Assembly: GCA_012960925.1 (NCBI GenBank)
Contig: DUAG01000019.1
Coordinates: forward strand, 1-64,000
Reading direction: 5' to 3'
DNA from: Candidatus Manganitrophaceae bacterium
GTDB lineage: Bacteria > Nitrospirota > Nitrospiria > SBBL01 > JAADHI01
Length of the DNA stretch: 64,000 nt
Shown here one piece after another: positions 32,920-41,846 of the stretch. The position numbers and the translations under genes are program-made. The notes under the pieces were generated by a model that worked only from the letters and a program-made list of their open reading frames with translations, had not been told where the DNA came from and did no database searches. Numbering within the stretch: the stretch's first letter is position 1; every line of letters begins with the position of its first letter.

Positions 32920-35099
32920 CACAGATCCCTTTGCGAGGAAGGTTGTCCGATTCCCCGCTCTTTGCGTCGGTAGGACCGGATGGCCGGCAGGGTTCCCAAA
33001 AGAAGGACCGTCCCACCCACCCAGAGCGGCCACCAGACGGCCCTGTTCCACTCTCCTTGCGACCGGGCGCGGAGGCCGGAATCGACCCTGGTATATTTCA
33101 AGGTATTGTTGGCCATGAGATTCGGTTTGATATTTTGATACCAGGCATGATAAAGACCGAAGCGCTGCGGATGAAAACCGGAGACCCAGGGGACATCCCG
33201 CCGAAAGACCTCGACCATCTCATCGATGATCCCCTGACGCTCGGGCCCATTTTCCATATTCTTCATCTGCTCAAAGAGGGCATCAAACTTCTTGTTTGAA
33301 TAGTTCGCTGCGTTTTCACCATTCTTTCCCGCCTTGGCGTTGGGACCATATAAGAGAAATAGAAAGTTTTCCGGATCGGGATAGTCGGCGTTCCAGCCCC
33401 ATTGAAAGATCTGCGCGGTTCCTTTAAGCATCTTGTCCTGGAAGCGATTATAATCTGTATTGCGTATGACCAGCTGAACCTGTATTTTTTCAAATTGTTT
33501 TCGCAGCCAGTCGAAGGTTGCCTTGGCCTCCGGTCCGGTTCCGGTCGTATCAAAGTGGAGAATAAGCGGCTGGCCTGTTTCCGCATCGCGTCCTTGAGGG
33601 TAGCCTGCCTCCGCCAGCAGTTGACGGGCGACCGCGATGGATTTGCGTTTTGGTTTTCCATCGATCCAGTCATAGACATGGCGGTTAATCCCCGCCTCAC
33701 CTTCTTTAAATCCAAATATTCCCGGAGGGAGTGGTCCCTGCATGGCCATGCCGCGGCCGTTCTGGAAGATGGAGATCGATTCTTCCTGATCGATCGCAAT
33801 AGCGATGGCCTGTCTCAGCTTGCGAGCCGAGGGGCGGTCTCCGCCGACGACGGGATCAAGCATATTAAAGCCCATGTAATAGGTGCTGGCTGCCGTGCTG
33901 GTGAGCAGGCGTATCCCTTTGGCCTTCATCCCATCGGTCAGGTCGGTGTTTCCCCCCTCTGAGATCCGCACGGCCTGGTCAAAGCTGTCTGAAGAGATGC
34001 CGGAGCTATCGTAATACCCCTGGAGAAATTTGTTCCATATGGGGATATCTTCTTTTTCAAGACTGTAGACGACCTTTTCAATAAAGGGGAGCGGCTTCCC
34101 CGCGTCTTCGAGGATCCCCGAAGCCCGATCTCCCGGTTCCCCGTCGAGGGGATATTGTTCTCCGTGGAAGTTTGGGTTACGTTCCAGGACCATCCGAAGA
34201 TTGGGGTTGTTGGTGGTCAGCATGTAGGGGCCGGTGCCGACCGGATACCAATCGAGGGTGATATTTTTTTTTGCCAGGCCGGTTTGTGAATAGAAACGGT
34301 CCACCTCGTAGGGGACGGGCGCGAAGAAGGGCATGGCCAGCCAGTAGAGAAATTGTGGATACTTGCCGTGAATCTTGATCCGGTAGGTGTATTTATCGAC
34401 CGCTTCCGCGCCCGCAAGGGGGAAGTCTCGGAGATCCAGGAAGGCCGATCCCTTCTTTTGGGCTTCTCTCAATTGTGTTCCAAAGGCCTTTAATTCAAGG
34501 ATATACTCCGACATAAAGCCATAGATTGGAGAATGTATTTTCGGATGGGTGAGGCGTTTGATCTGGTAAACATAATCTTCAGCGATCAACTCACGGCTTC
34601 CGGTTTCCGGAAAATCTGAGAGGGTATTGATCTCTTCCATGGCCCGATCGCTCAGGTTATGGTAGAGGAACTTGCCCCCGGCATCCTGGGCGAAGCTGGG
34701 GTGGGGCTGATAGCGTATCCCTTCTTGAATCCTGATGGTGTAGACACTTAAGGCGACCGTTTCACTTGGATTTTCCCCTGTGATTTCTGTTCCGTCTTGA
34801 TCGAAGTAGACCGGGGACGGGACATCCTCTGCCGTCAGCGGAATCAGGGTGTAGGGCCTTTTCAGGTAATGATATTGAAAGGGGGGCTCGTAAATCTGGC
34901 CAGTGAAGGTGATCTCATTCGAAGAATAGGATTGTGCCGGGTCGAGATGCTTCGGCCGCTGGTTGAAAGAACTGTATAAGATGGTAAGGGCCTCATCCTC
35001 TTTGGGATAAGGATTATTGAGAGATGAACCGGAACACCCGCTGAGGCTGCTTAGGAACAAGAGGACAACAAGATAGACGGGTTTGTAATGGTTCAGCAT
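32919..35099 (-). CDS. Family 5 solute-binding lipoprotein with a C-terminal membrane anchor
   Basis: 726 residues, long for the family (about 500-600). Signal peptide with lipobox LSSLSGC at the N terminus. Family 5 features include LDPAQSYSSNEITF, WYPVGTGPYML, LERNPNF and a C-terminal domain around FQWGWNADYPDPENFLFLLY. Unusually the chain ends with a predicted helix (WWPLWVGGTVLLLGTLPAI) and a basic tail RSYRRKERG, so the protein looks tethered at both ends. It captures peptides or similar ligands for the permeases that follow. Starts 4 bases after the secG stop. Confidence 0.85.
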   Translation of the reverse strand: MLNHYKPVYLVVLLFLSSLSGCSGSSLNNPYPKEDEALTILYSSFNQRPKHLDPAQSYSSNEITFTGQIYEPPFQYHYLKRPYTLIPLTAEDVPSPVYFDQDGTEITGENPSETVALSVYTIRIQEGIRYQPHPSFAQDAGGKFLYHNLSDRAMEEINTLSDFPETGSRELIAEDYVYQIKRLTHPKIHSPIYGFMSEYILELKAFGTQLREAQKKGSAFLDLRDFPLAGAEAVDKYTYRIKIHGKYPQFLYWLAMPFFAPVPYEVDRFYSQTGLAKKNITLDWYPVGTGPYMLTTNNPNLRMVLERNPNFHGEQYPLDGEPGDRASGILEDAGKPLPFIEKVVYSLEKEDIPIWNKFLQGYYDSSGISSDSFDQAVRISEGGNTDLTDGMKAKGIRLLTSTAASTYYMGFNMLDPVVGGDRPSARKLRQAIAIAIDQEESISIFQNGRGMAMQGPLPPGIFGFKEGEAGINRHVYDWIDGKPKRKSIAVARQLLAEAGYPQGRDAETGQPLILHFDTTGTGPEAKATFDWLRKQFEKIQVQLVIRNTDYNRFQDKMLKGTAQIFQWGWNADYPDPENFLFLLYGPNAKAGKNGENAANYSNKKFDALFEQMKNMENGPERQGIIDEMVEVFRRDVPWVSGFHPQRFGLYHAWYQNIKPNLMANNTLKYTRVDSGLRARSQGEWNRAVWWPLWVGGTVLLLGTLPAIRSYRRKERGIGQPSSQRDL

Positions 35100-35103
35100 G
35101 TGA

Positions 35104-35427
35104 CTATTTTTCTTCAGGCTCTCCTGCCGAAGGGGCGGACTCCTCTGTTGTCTCCACTTCTTCTATTGGGCTGGGGATGACGACCCTTGAGACGACTGAG
35201 CGCTCCCGACCCATGATAGAAAGGGTCATGGAGGTTACGAAGAATAAAACGGCTGCCCCGATTGTGACCTTGCTCAGGAAAGTTGTCGCCCCGCGGCTTC
35301 CAAAAATGGTTTGGCTGGATCCCCCGAAAGCGGCTCCCATTTCGGCACCCTTACCGGATTGAAGCATGACGATTGCGATCAGGACAAAACATACAATAAG
35401 ATGAATAACGACAACAAAGGTAAACAT
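35104..35427 (-). CDS. secG: Preprotein translocase subunit SecG
   Basis: 107 residues with two membrane helices (about 3-21 and 53-72) joined by the SecG signature QSGKGAEMGAAFGGSSQTIFG. The C-terminal tail is acidic and prolines-rich (IEEVETTEESAPSAGEPEEK). SecG assists the SecYE channel during SecA-driven export; secA itself is at 49 kb. It lies directly after tpiA, an arrangement seen in many bacteria, and its stop is 4 bases from the ABC importer genes. Confidence 0.9.
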   Translation of the reverse strand: MFTFVVVIHLIVCFVLIAIVMLQSGKGAEMGAAFGGSSQTIFGSRGATTFLSKVTIGAAVLFFVTSMTLSIMGRERSVVSRVVIPSPIEEVETTEESAPSAGEPEEK

Positions 35428-35468
35428 TTTTTTCTTTCTCCTCCACTATGATGGCGTGCGCTGGTACC

Positions 35469-36281
35469 TTAGTCCTTCTTGACCGAGGTGCCTCGTTTAA
35501 TAATCTCGAGGAATTTATCCGCCGACAGGCTTGCTCCGCCGACCAATACTCCGTCAAGTGCTTGTTCTTTCATGAAGATTTCGATATTGCCCTCATTTAC
35601 GCTTCCGCCGTAAAGAACGCGGGGTCTTCTACTTTTCAAGCCTTCAAAAAGAGACTTCCCGATTTGTTGCAGAACCGACCCGACCTCTCCCGGCGTCGGG
35701 GTCTGACCTGTTCCAATCGCCCAGACCGGCTCATAGGCGATGATCCACTCCGGGACACCTGCCGCCTCCTCGTCACCTTGAAGAAACTTCCCGAAGGCTT
35801 GTTTCAGTTGGTGCTCCAGAACGGACCCAGTCTTTCCATCTTGCCGTTCCTGGAGGGTTTCTCCGATACAAAGGATCGGCCTGAGGCCGCATTTAATAAT
35901 TGCGTTAAGCTTACGATGGATCTCAGCATCCGTTTCTCCAAAGAATTGACGTCTCTCTGAGTGGCCAATGATGACATATCGACACCCCACATCACGCAAC
36001 ATCGATGGAGAAACCTCCCCCGTGAAGGCCCCTTCCCCCTCATAATGAACATTTTGTGCGGCAAGGTCAACCCTTAAAGAAGACCGCTTCAGAAATTCAG
36101 ATACGAAAGAGAGGGCCGTAAAGGGAGGTGCGAGTATTATCTCGGCACGGTCCGTTTCAAAAAGAGAGGCATAGGCGGTTCCTTGCGCTGAGCGTTTCTC
36201 AAGGGTTTGCAGATAAGACTGGGCCTCGGCGATCCCCTTATACATCTTCCAGTTTGCTACAAAACAGGGTGTTGACATCCG
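35469..36281 (-). CDS. tpiA: Triosephosphate isomerase
   Basis: Interconverts dihydroxyacetone phosphate and glyceraldehyde 3-phosphate. From the ATG at 36281 it has 270 residues, slightly longer than the usual 250. Active-site Lys11 (ANWKMYK), His106 (IIGHSERR) and the Glu in AYEPVWAIGTG are present, with the phosphate-binding loop LYGGSVNEGN and GVLVGGASL. In-frame readthrough upstream to 36320 overlaps the pgk end and lacks homology. Third glycolytic gene of the run gap-pgk-tpiA. Confidence 0.93.
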   Translation of the reverse strand, partial: RMSTPCFVANWKMYKGIAEAQSYLQTLEKRSAQGTAYASLFETDRAEIILAPPFTALSFVSEFLKRSSLRVDLAAQNVHYEGEGAFTGEVSPSMLRDVGCRYVIIGHSERRQFFGETDAEIHRKLNAIIKCGLRPILCIGETLQERQDGKTGSVLEHQLKQAFGKFLQGDEEAAGVPEWIIAYEPVWAIGTGQTPTPGEVGSVLQQIGKSLFEGLKSRRPRVLYGGSVNEGNIEIFMKEQALDGVLVGGASLSADKFLEIIKRGTSVKKD

Positions 36282-36294
36282 ACTGTTCCAGTTC

Positions 36295-37494
36295 CTAAAA
36301 GGGTTTGTCCGGCAATACACTCAAGCCGGGAAGCTTTTCTCCCTCCAGTAGCTGGAGGGCTGCCCCGCCACCTGTGGAGATGAAGGAAATGCTTTCAGAT
36401 TCACCTGCCTGATGAACCGCCATGGCGGTCTCCCCCCCCCCGACAATCGTGAGGGCATAGGCATTCGCAACGGCTTGGGCGACGGCGGAGGTTCCGCGTG
36501 AATAGGCGTCCATTTCAAAAAGACCCATCGGGCCATTCCAGAGAATCGTCTTGGCATTTGCCAGGACCTCCATAAAGAGCCGAACGGAGGCTGGTCCGAT
36601 ATCGAGTCCGAGCCAGCCCTGCGGAATTTCCTGTATGGGGACATTCTTGGCTTCTGCGGAAGGATCTTTGTTCGGTGCGGCGACGCAATCAACCGGGAGG
36701 TAAAATTTGATGCCGCGCGCGATGGCATTCTTTCTGATCTCTCTCGCAATGGGGATCATGGCATCTTCGACAGGTGAGTTCCCGACATCGATTCCAGTGG
36801 CCTTCAAAAAGGTAAAGGCCATTCCTCCGCCGATGATTACCTTGTCGACTTTTTTCCCGAGATTTTCAATCACACCAATTTTTCCGGAGACCTTTGTTCC
36901 ACCCAATATTGCGACGAAAGGGCGTGCAGGATTTGCGACCGCTCCTTCCAGATAGGTGATCTCTTTTTTCATCAGGAGCCCACAGGCCTTGACCTTGACA
37001 AATTTAGTAATACCCGTTGTCGAGGCATGGTCTCGATGGGCGGTTCCGAAGGCGTCATTGATATAGACATCGATTCCAAGACCGGCCAGGGCCTCTGAGA
37101 ATGTGTCGTCATTTTTTTCTTCTCCCGGATGAAAACGAAGGTTTTCTAAAAGAAGGACATCTCCCGGCTTAAGTCTTTCCGCCATCTTCTTCGCCTCCGG
37201 CCCGATACAGTCGGGTGCAAACTTAACCTCCTTGCCCAAGCGGCGTTGGAGTCGCTTCGCAATGGGTGCAAGTGAAAAACGCAGGTCTGCCCCTTTTGGT
37301 CGGCCGAGATGGGAGGCGAGGATGACTGAGGCACCTTCGTCAATAGCATAATTGATGGTCCGGAGCGTTGAGCGGATTCTCGAATCATCCGTAATATTCA
37401 GGTCGCGGTCGAGCGGGACATTAAAGTCGGCCCGAATAAAGAGACGTTTCCCTTTAATTGGGGTGTCCTCAATCGTCATTTTGTTCAGGAACAT
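36295..37494 (-). CDS. pgk: Phosphoglycerate kinase
   Basis: Transfers phosphate from 1,3-bisphosphoglycerate to ADP. 399 residues, normal length. The N-terminal signature KRLFIRADFNVPLD (16-29), substrate motif SHLGRPKG, hinge region, and the C-terminal nucleotide loop TIVGGGETAMAV and STGGGAALQLLEG are all present. ATG at 37494 with GAGGA nearby; a second in-frame ATG 15 bases later is possible. Lies 40 bases after gap and 13 bases before tpiA. Confidence 0.95.
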   Translation of the reverse strand: MFLNKMTIEDTPIKGKRLFIRADFNVPLDRDLNITDDSRIRSTLRTINYAIDEGASVILASHLGRPKGADLRFSLAPIAKRLQRRLGKEVKFAPDCIGPEAKKMAERLKPGDVLLLENLRFHPGEEKNDDTFSEALAGLGIDVYINDAFGTAHRDHASTTGITKFVKVKACGLLMKKEITYLEGAVANPARPFVAILGGTKVSGKIGVIENLGKKVDKVIIGGGMAFTFLKATGIDVGNSPVEDAMIPIAREIRKNAIARGIKFYLPVDCVAAPNKDPSAEAKNVPIQEIPQGWLGLDIGPASVRLFMEVLANAKTILWNGPMGLFEMDAYSRGTSAVAQAVANAYALTIVGGGETAMAVHQAGESESISFISTGGGAALQLLEGEKLPGLSVLPDKPF

Positions 37495-37534
37495 GAAGGG
37501 AAATCCTCTTTAAATGGGTAAAGCGAAGGGGGGG

Positions 37535-38539
37535 TTATTGTTTCCCGGTAATGAATCGGATCAGGTCGCGAACGCGACAGGAATAGCCCCATTCGTTGTC
37601 ATACCATGCGATGACTTTCGCCATTCGATCGCCGATCACCTTGGTCAGGGTTCCATCCACGATACATGAGTGGGGGTTTCCTCTTAAATCGACCGAGACC
37701 AAGGGCAGTTCTGTATATTGAAGGATACCGGTCATTTTTCCTTGAGCAGCGGAGGAAAGTAAGGCCCGGACCGAGTCTTCAGTGACGTCTGTCTCTAGCT
37801 CGACAACGAGATCGATGAGCGAGACATTTGGTGTCGGGACCCGGATGGCCATCCCGTCCAACTTGCCTTCGAGCTCCGGAAGAACGATGGAGAGTGCCTT
37901 TGCCGCACCGGTTGTTGTCGGGATCATTGAAAGATTGGCTGAGCGTGCCCTTCTTAAATCTTTGTGGGGAAGATCGAGAAGCTGCTGGTCGTTGGTGTAA
38001 GAATGGACGGTGGTCATCAGCCCACGTTTGATCCCAAAGTGATCGGAGAGAACTTTTACAAGCGGCGCCAGGCAATTGGTTGTGCATGAGGCATTGGAAA
38101 CGACATGGTGTTTTTTGGGATTATAGTGATCTTCATTGACCCCCAGAACCACCGTGACATCTGGTGATTTTCCAGGGGCTGAGATGATCACCTTTCGGCT
38201 GCCTGCCGCGATATGCTTTTGGGCCGAGCTGCGGTCAACAAAGCGACCGGTCGCTTCCACAACGATATCGACATCCATCTCTTTCCAGGGGAGATGAGCG
38301 GGATCCTTCTCCTGGGTCATCCGGATCGATCGATCCCCGACGAGGAGGGCATCTTCCTTGGATTCAACCTCATGTGGAAACGTCCCATGGACTGAATCAT
38401 ATTTGAGCAGGTGCGCCAGGGTCCCGGCGTCGGCCAAATCATTGATGCAGACAATATCGATATCAGGGTCGCTAAACGCAACTCGAAAGAGATTCCGCCC
38501 TATCCGGCCGAATCCATTTATTCCAACACGTACTGCCAA
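37535..38539 (-). CDS. gap: Glyceraldehyde-3-phosphate dehydrogenase
   Basis: 334 residues. NAD-binding GINGFGRIGR at the N terminus with the Asn-Asp pair (IND, residues 33-34) expected for NAD use; catalytic Cys152 in SNASCTTNCLAPL and the His at HSYTNDQ. WYDNEWGYSCRVRD closes the protein as in all GapA-type enzymes. It phosphorylates and oxidises glyceraldehyde 3-phosphate in glycolysis or the reverse in gluconeogenesis/CO2 fixation. Only 9 bases separate it from the PBP1A stop. Confidence 0.95.
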   Translation of the reverse strand: MAVRVGINGFGRIGRNLFRVAFSDPDIDIVCINDLADAGTLAHLLKYDSVHGTFPHEVESKEDALLVGDRSIRMTQEKDPAHLPWKEMDVDIVVEATGRFVDRSSAQKHIAAGSRKVIISAPGKSPDVTVVLGVNEDHYNPKKHHVVSNASCTTNCLAPLVKVLSDHFGIKRGLMTTVHSYTNDQQLLDLPHKDLRRARSANLSMIPTTTGAAKALSIVLPELEGKLDGMAIRVPTPNVSLIDLVVELETDVTEDSVRALLSSAAQGKMTGILQYTELPLVSVDLRGNPHSCIVDGTLTKVIGDRMAKVIAWYDNEWGYSCRVRDLIRFITGKQ

Positions 38540-38548
38540 CTGAACCCC

Positions 38549-40936
38549 CTAAAAAGCACCGCCTCCGTCAAATCTGAAGAACTGATTCGGGGATGAAGCG
38601 GCCATTTTAAATTCTCTCGGTTCTGTCCCTTTTACAAAGATCTCGACCTCACCGTCCTCATCTTCAGAGACCAAGAGTCCCGTATCGCGGTCAATTCTAG
38701 CATAAACAATCTTCTCAGGGATAGAGAAAGATACAACCGGCAGGAGAGAGAGGGAATTCTTCATAAATGAGACCCAGACAGGCAGGGCGGCGCGACCGCC
38801 GGATTCCCGGTTTCCGAGAGAGCGGTTGTCGTCAAATCCGACCCAAACGCCGGCCGCCAGATTCGGCGTGAATCCTACGAACCAGGCATCCGTAAATTCA
38901 TTTGTTGTCCCCGTCTTTCCGGCAATGGGGCGGCCGATGACGCGCGCTCGTCTTCCGGTTCCGCGTTGGATTACATCTTCAAGGATATTGGTCACCACAT
39001 AAGCGGTTTCCTTGGAGATGGCCTGCTCCGGCGAGAACTCGTGGGATTCCAGGACACGACCGTCTTTATCGGTCACTGAGAGGATCAGTGTCGGTTTAAG
39101 TCGAACCCCCTGATTGGCATAGACGCCGAGTGCGGAGGTGATCTCCATCAGACTGATGCCCGAAGACCCGAGCGCAAGAGAGAGATCGCGGGTTAAGGGG
39201 GTGTCAATCCCGACGCGCTGTGCAAAGTTAACCACGTTGGGAATACCAACCTGTTTGAGCAACCTGACGGTTGCCAGATTTCTTGAGTGCGTGAGTGCAT
39301 CGCGCATTGTGATTTGCCCATAAAATTTCTTTTCGTAATTCTCAGGTTTCCAGACTTTGTTCGTCTCGCTGTCTGTAAAAATGACGGGATTGTCCACCAA
39401 GAGTGTCGCCGGCGTGAATCCCTGTTCGATGGCCGTTCCATAGATAATGGGTTTGAACGCTGAGCCGGGTTGTCGTCGGGCCATGAGGGCGCGGTTAAAT
39501 TCGCTTTTCCTGAAATCATAGCCCCCCACGAGTGCCTTGACCGCTCCGGTCGACGGATCAAGGGCGATGAAGGCCCCTTGAACAAGAGGTTTCTGTTCAA
39601 GACCGAACAAGATGTCTTCACCCTCTAAGCCGACTTGCTTCACTTTGACCAGAATGATGTCATTTAGATTGACGATGTCGTATGGTTTTGGATTTTTGAT
39701 GATGACCCTGTCATCGCGCAAATGTTCTCCCTTCAACTGCCGCGCGGCCCAGAGCATGTCCTTCAATAGGATCTTTCCAACAACATCACCGACTTCGACT
39801 TTTGCGTAATGGTCGGTTCGTGATAAGACCCGACCATTGACAATTTCCCCGACTTTTAAGGACTGGGGCTTCTTTTTCGTAAGGGAGGCTTCTTCTGTCT
39901 CCGCGCTATATGTTCCTATCGCTCCGCGGTAGCCCTGCCGTTTGTCCAGTTGCTCAAGTCCATCGCGAAGAGCGCGTTCGGCCATGCGCTGAAAGGGTAC
40001 ATTGAGTGTGGTATAGACGTTCAGCCCTCCTCTGTAAAGGACCTCATCCCCGTACTTTCCGATCAAATATTGTCGGATATGTTCCTTGAAATAAAGAGCA
40101 ATATCATCTTTTCTGGAATGTCGTTTCTGGAAGTAAAGATCTTCCGCATAGATTTCGCGATACTCTTGTTTTGTAATGTAGCCTTCGCTCTCCATCCTTT
40201 TTAAGACCACTCTCTGACGAAACTTGGCTTTTTCGGGATGCCGGTAGGGCGAATAATGATTCGGGGCTTTGGGAAGGCCCGCGAGGAAGGCCGCCTCAGC
40301 CAGATTGATTTCTCTCACATTCTTTCCGAAGTAAGTCTTGGCGGCGATCTGAACGCCATAGGAACCATGTCCAAAGTAGATCTGGTTCAGGTAAATCTCG
40401 AGGATACGATCTTTTTCAATGGCTTTTTCCATTTTTCGGGCCATGAGGAGTTCTTTGAGTTTCCGTGTTAGCGTCCGTTCAGGGGTCAGAAAAAGAGAAC
40501 GGGCCAGTTGTTGTGTGATCGTGCTCGCCCCCTGACGGATCTTCATGCTCTCAACATTTCTGATAAAGGCTTTCATAATCCGAAGCGTATCAAAGCCCTT
40601 GTGCTGATAGAAACGGGAATCTTCTACGGCCAGGAAGGCATTGATGAGAACCTTCGGCATTTGTGATAGGGGGACGAAGACCCGTTTTTCGATAAAAAAC
40701 TGACCGATGACCTTGTTGTCATCTGAATAGATCCGGGTCGCGAGACTCGGCTCGTAGGTGCCGAGATTTCCTAAAGAGGGAAGATTCCTGGAAAAATAGT
40801 ATATCGTCCCCCCGACAGCACCTGCGCCGACCAGCAGGAAGAAAAGGAAAGTAAGGAGGCTCCATTTTACCCAGAAATTCAGGCCGGTCTGTCTTTTTTG
40901 GGGAGGGGTGTGCATGGAAAAGGTCTTTTGTTCCAA
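38549..40936 (-). CDS. mrcA: Class A penicillin-binding protein (PBP1A)
   Basis: 795 residues. One N-terminal anchor helix (WSLLTFLFFLLVGAGAVGGTI), then a GT51 glycosyltransferase domain with catalytic Glu in AVEDSRFYQHKG and ARSLFLTPERT, an OB-like middle, and a transpeptidase domain with SxxK (GSAFKPI), SRN and KTGTTNEFTDAW. It polymerises and cross-links peptidoglycan in the periplasm. TTG start at 40936 is favoured by AGGA seven bases before it; an ATG 21 bases in has no ribosome site. It heads the minus-strand run into the glycolytic genes. Confidence 0.9.
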   Translation of the reverse strand: MEQKTFSMHTPPQKRQTGLNFWVKWSLLTFLFFLLVGAGAVGGTIYYFSRNLPSLGNLGTYEPSLATRIYSDDNKVIGQFFIEKRVFVPLSQMPKVLINAFLAVEDSRFYQHKGFDTLRIMKAFIRNVESMKIRQGASTITQQLARSLFLTPERTLTRKLKELLMARKMEKAIEKDRILEIYLNQIYFGHGSYGVQIAAKTYFGKNVREINLAEAAFLAGLPKAPNHYSPYRHPEKAKFRQRVVLKRMESEGYITKQEYREIYAEDLYFQKRHSRKDDIALYFKEHIRQYLIGKYGDEVLYRGGLNVYTTLNVPFQRMAERALRDGLEQLDKRQGYRGAIGTYSAETEEASLTKKKPQSLKVGEIVNGRVLSRTDHYAKVEVGDVVGKILLKDMLWAARQLKGEHLRDDRVIIKNPKPYDIVNLNDIILVKVKQVGLEGEDILFGLEQKPLVQGAFIALDPSTGAVKALVGGYDFRKSEFNRALMARRQPGSAFKPIIYGTAIEQGFTPATLLVDNPVIFTDSETNKVWKPENYEKKFYGQITMRDALTHSRNLATVRLLKQVGIPNVVNFAQRVGIDTPLTRDLSLALGSSGISLMEITSALGVYANQGVRLKPTLILSVTDKDGRVLESHEFSPEQAISKETAYVVTNILEDVIQRGTGRRARVIGRPIAGKTGTTNEFTDAWFVGFTPNLAAGVWVGFDDNRSLGNRESGGRAALPVWVSFMKNSLSLLPVVSFSIPEKIVYARIDRDTGLLVSEDEDGEVEIFVKGTEPREFKMAASSPNQFFRFDGGGAF

Positions 40937-40965
40937 TGGATTATCCTATGAAGTGAACCGATTAA

Positions 40966-40994
40966 AGCGTATCCGTTTTCCACTGCCATGTCAA
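40966..40994 (-). promoter_or_regulatory. Candidate promoter for the PBP1A-gap-pgk-tpiA run
   Basis: Minus strand: perfect -35 TTGACA (40989-40994), 17-base spacer, weak -10 TACGCT (40966-40971), 30 bases before the TTG start. The poor -10 makes this tentative. Confidence 0.35.
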
Positions 40995-41058
40995 GGATTC
41001 TACCCTTCTTCAAGACCTCATCACTCAGTATAAGGAGGTGAATCTGCGGTTTCAGGGA

Positions 41059-41087
41059 TTGAAAATCCTCTCTGTATCTCTTATAGT
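41059..41087 (+). promoter_or_regulatory. Near-consensus promoter for gph
   Basis: -35 TTGAAA (41059-41064), 17-base spacer, -10 TATAGT (41082-41087). Transcription is expected at about 41095, within a few bases of the first in-frame start (GTG 41099), so the mRNA has little or no leader. Confidence 0.65.
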
Positions 41088-41098
41088 AGCCACCATGT

Positions 41099-41788
41099 GT
41101 GCAAGCTTGGGTGCTAATGGTGAGGATGAGCATTGTGGTTGACGCGGGGCTTCTGATCTTTGATCTTGACGGGACCTTGATTGACTCGAAGCGGGACATT
41201 GCCAAGTCGGTCAATCTCACCTTTCGGGATCTTGGTCTTCCCGAAAAGCCAAATGAAACTATCTACGGCTATGTGGGGAACGGGGTCCGGAAACTCATCC
41301 TGGATGCGGTAGAAAGTACGGATGCGCATCTGATTGACCGGGCACTCGAAATATTCAGGGGGCATTACCTGGAACATCTTCTCGACGAAACAAGGCTTTA
41401 TCCGGGTATCCGTGAGGTCCTTAACCATTACAACCAGATGAAAATAGCCCTTGTGACCAACAAGCCTCATGTCTATGCAAAAAAAATTCTGGAAGGGCTG
41501 GGAGTGGACAAGGCATTTGACTTTATTATCGGAAGTGAGCCGGATACACAGTTGAAGCCTCACCCCGAAATGATCCTGAAAACATTGGGGGTACTCGACA
41601 CGCCGACATCGGATGCCGTCATGATCGGCGACTCGCTTAACGATATCTATGCCGCCCGTTCCGCCGGGGTGAGATCGTGTGCCGTCGCCTACGGTTTTGG
41701 GAATGCCGATGAACTTCTTTCTGAAAGCCCCGACTTCTTTGTAGAAACGGGCGAGGCCTTAATGACCCTCTTTTCAGAAGGGACATAA
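41099..41788 (+). CDS. gph: Phosphoglycolate phosphatase (HAD family)
   Basis: 229 residues at most. HAD motif I LIFDLDGTLIDSKRD has the nucleophile Asp and second Asp; motif II is LVTNKPH, motif III the Lys in LKPHPEM, and motif IV VMIGDSLNDIYAARSAG. The alpha-helical cap between motifs I and II is typical for Gph. It removes phosphate from 2-phosphoglycolate formed by DNA repair or by RuBisCO oxygenation. The start is uncertain: GTG 41099, ATG 41117 and ATG 41126 are in frame. Transcribed divergently from PBP1A. Confidence 0.82.
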   Translation: MQAWVLMVRMSIVVDAGLLIFDLDGTLIDSKRDIAKSVNLTFRDLGLPEKPNETIYGYVGNGVRKLILDAVESTDAHLIDRALEIFRGHYLEHLLDETRLYPGIREVLNHYNQMKIALVTNKPHVYAKKILEGLGVDKAFDFIIGSEPDTQLKPHPEMILKTLGVLDTPTSDAVMIGDSLNDIYAARSAGVRSCAVAYGFGNADELLSESPDFFVETGEALMTLFSEGT

Positions 41789-41846
41789 TCTCTCATGTAC
41801 TGCCATTTGCGCTAATACATATTGGCGCAGGTATAAAGGAGCCGAT

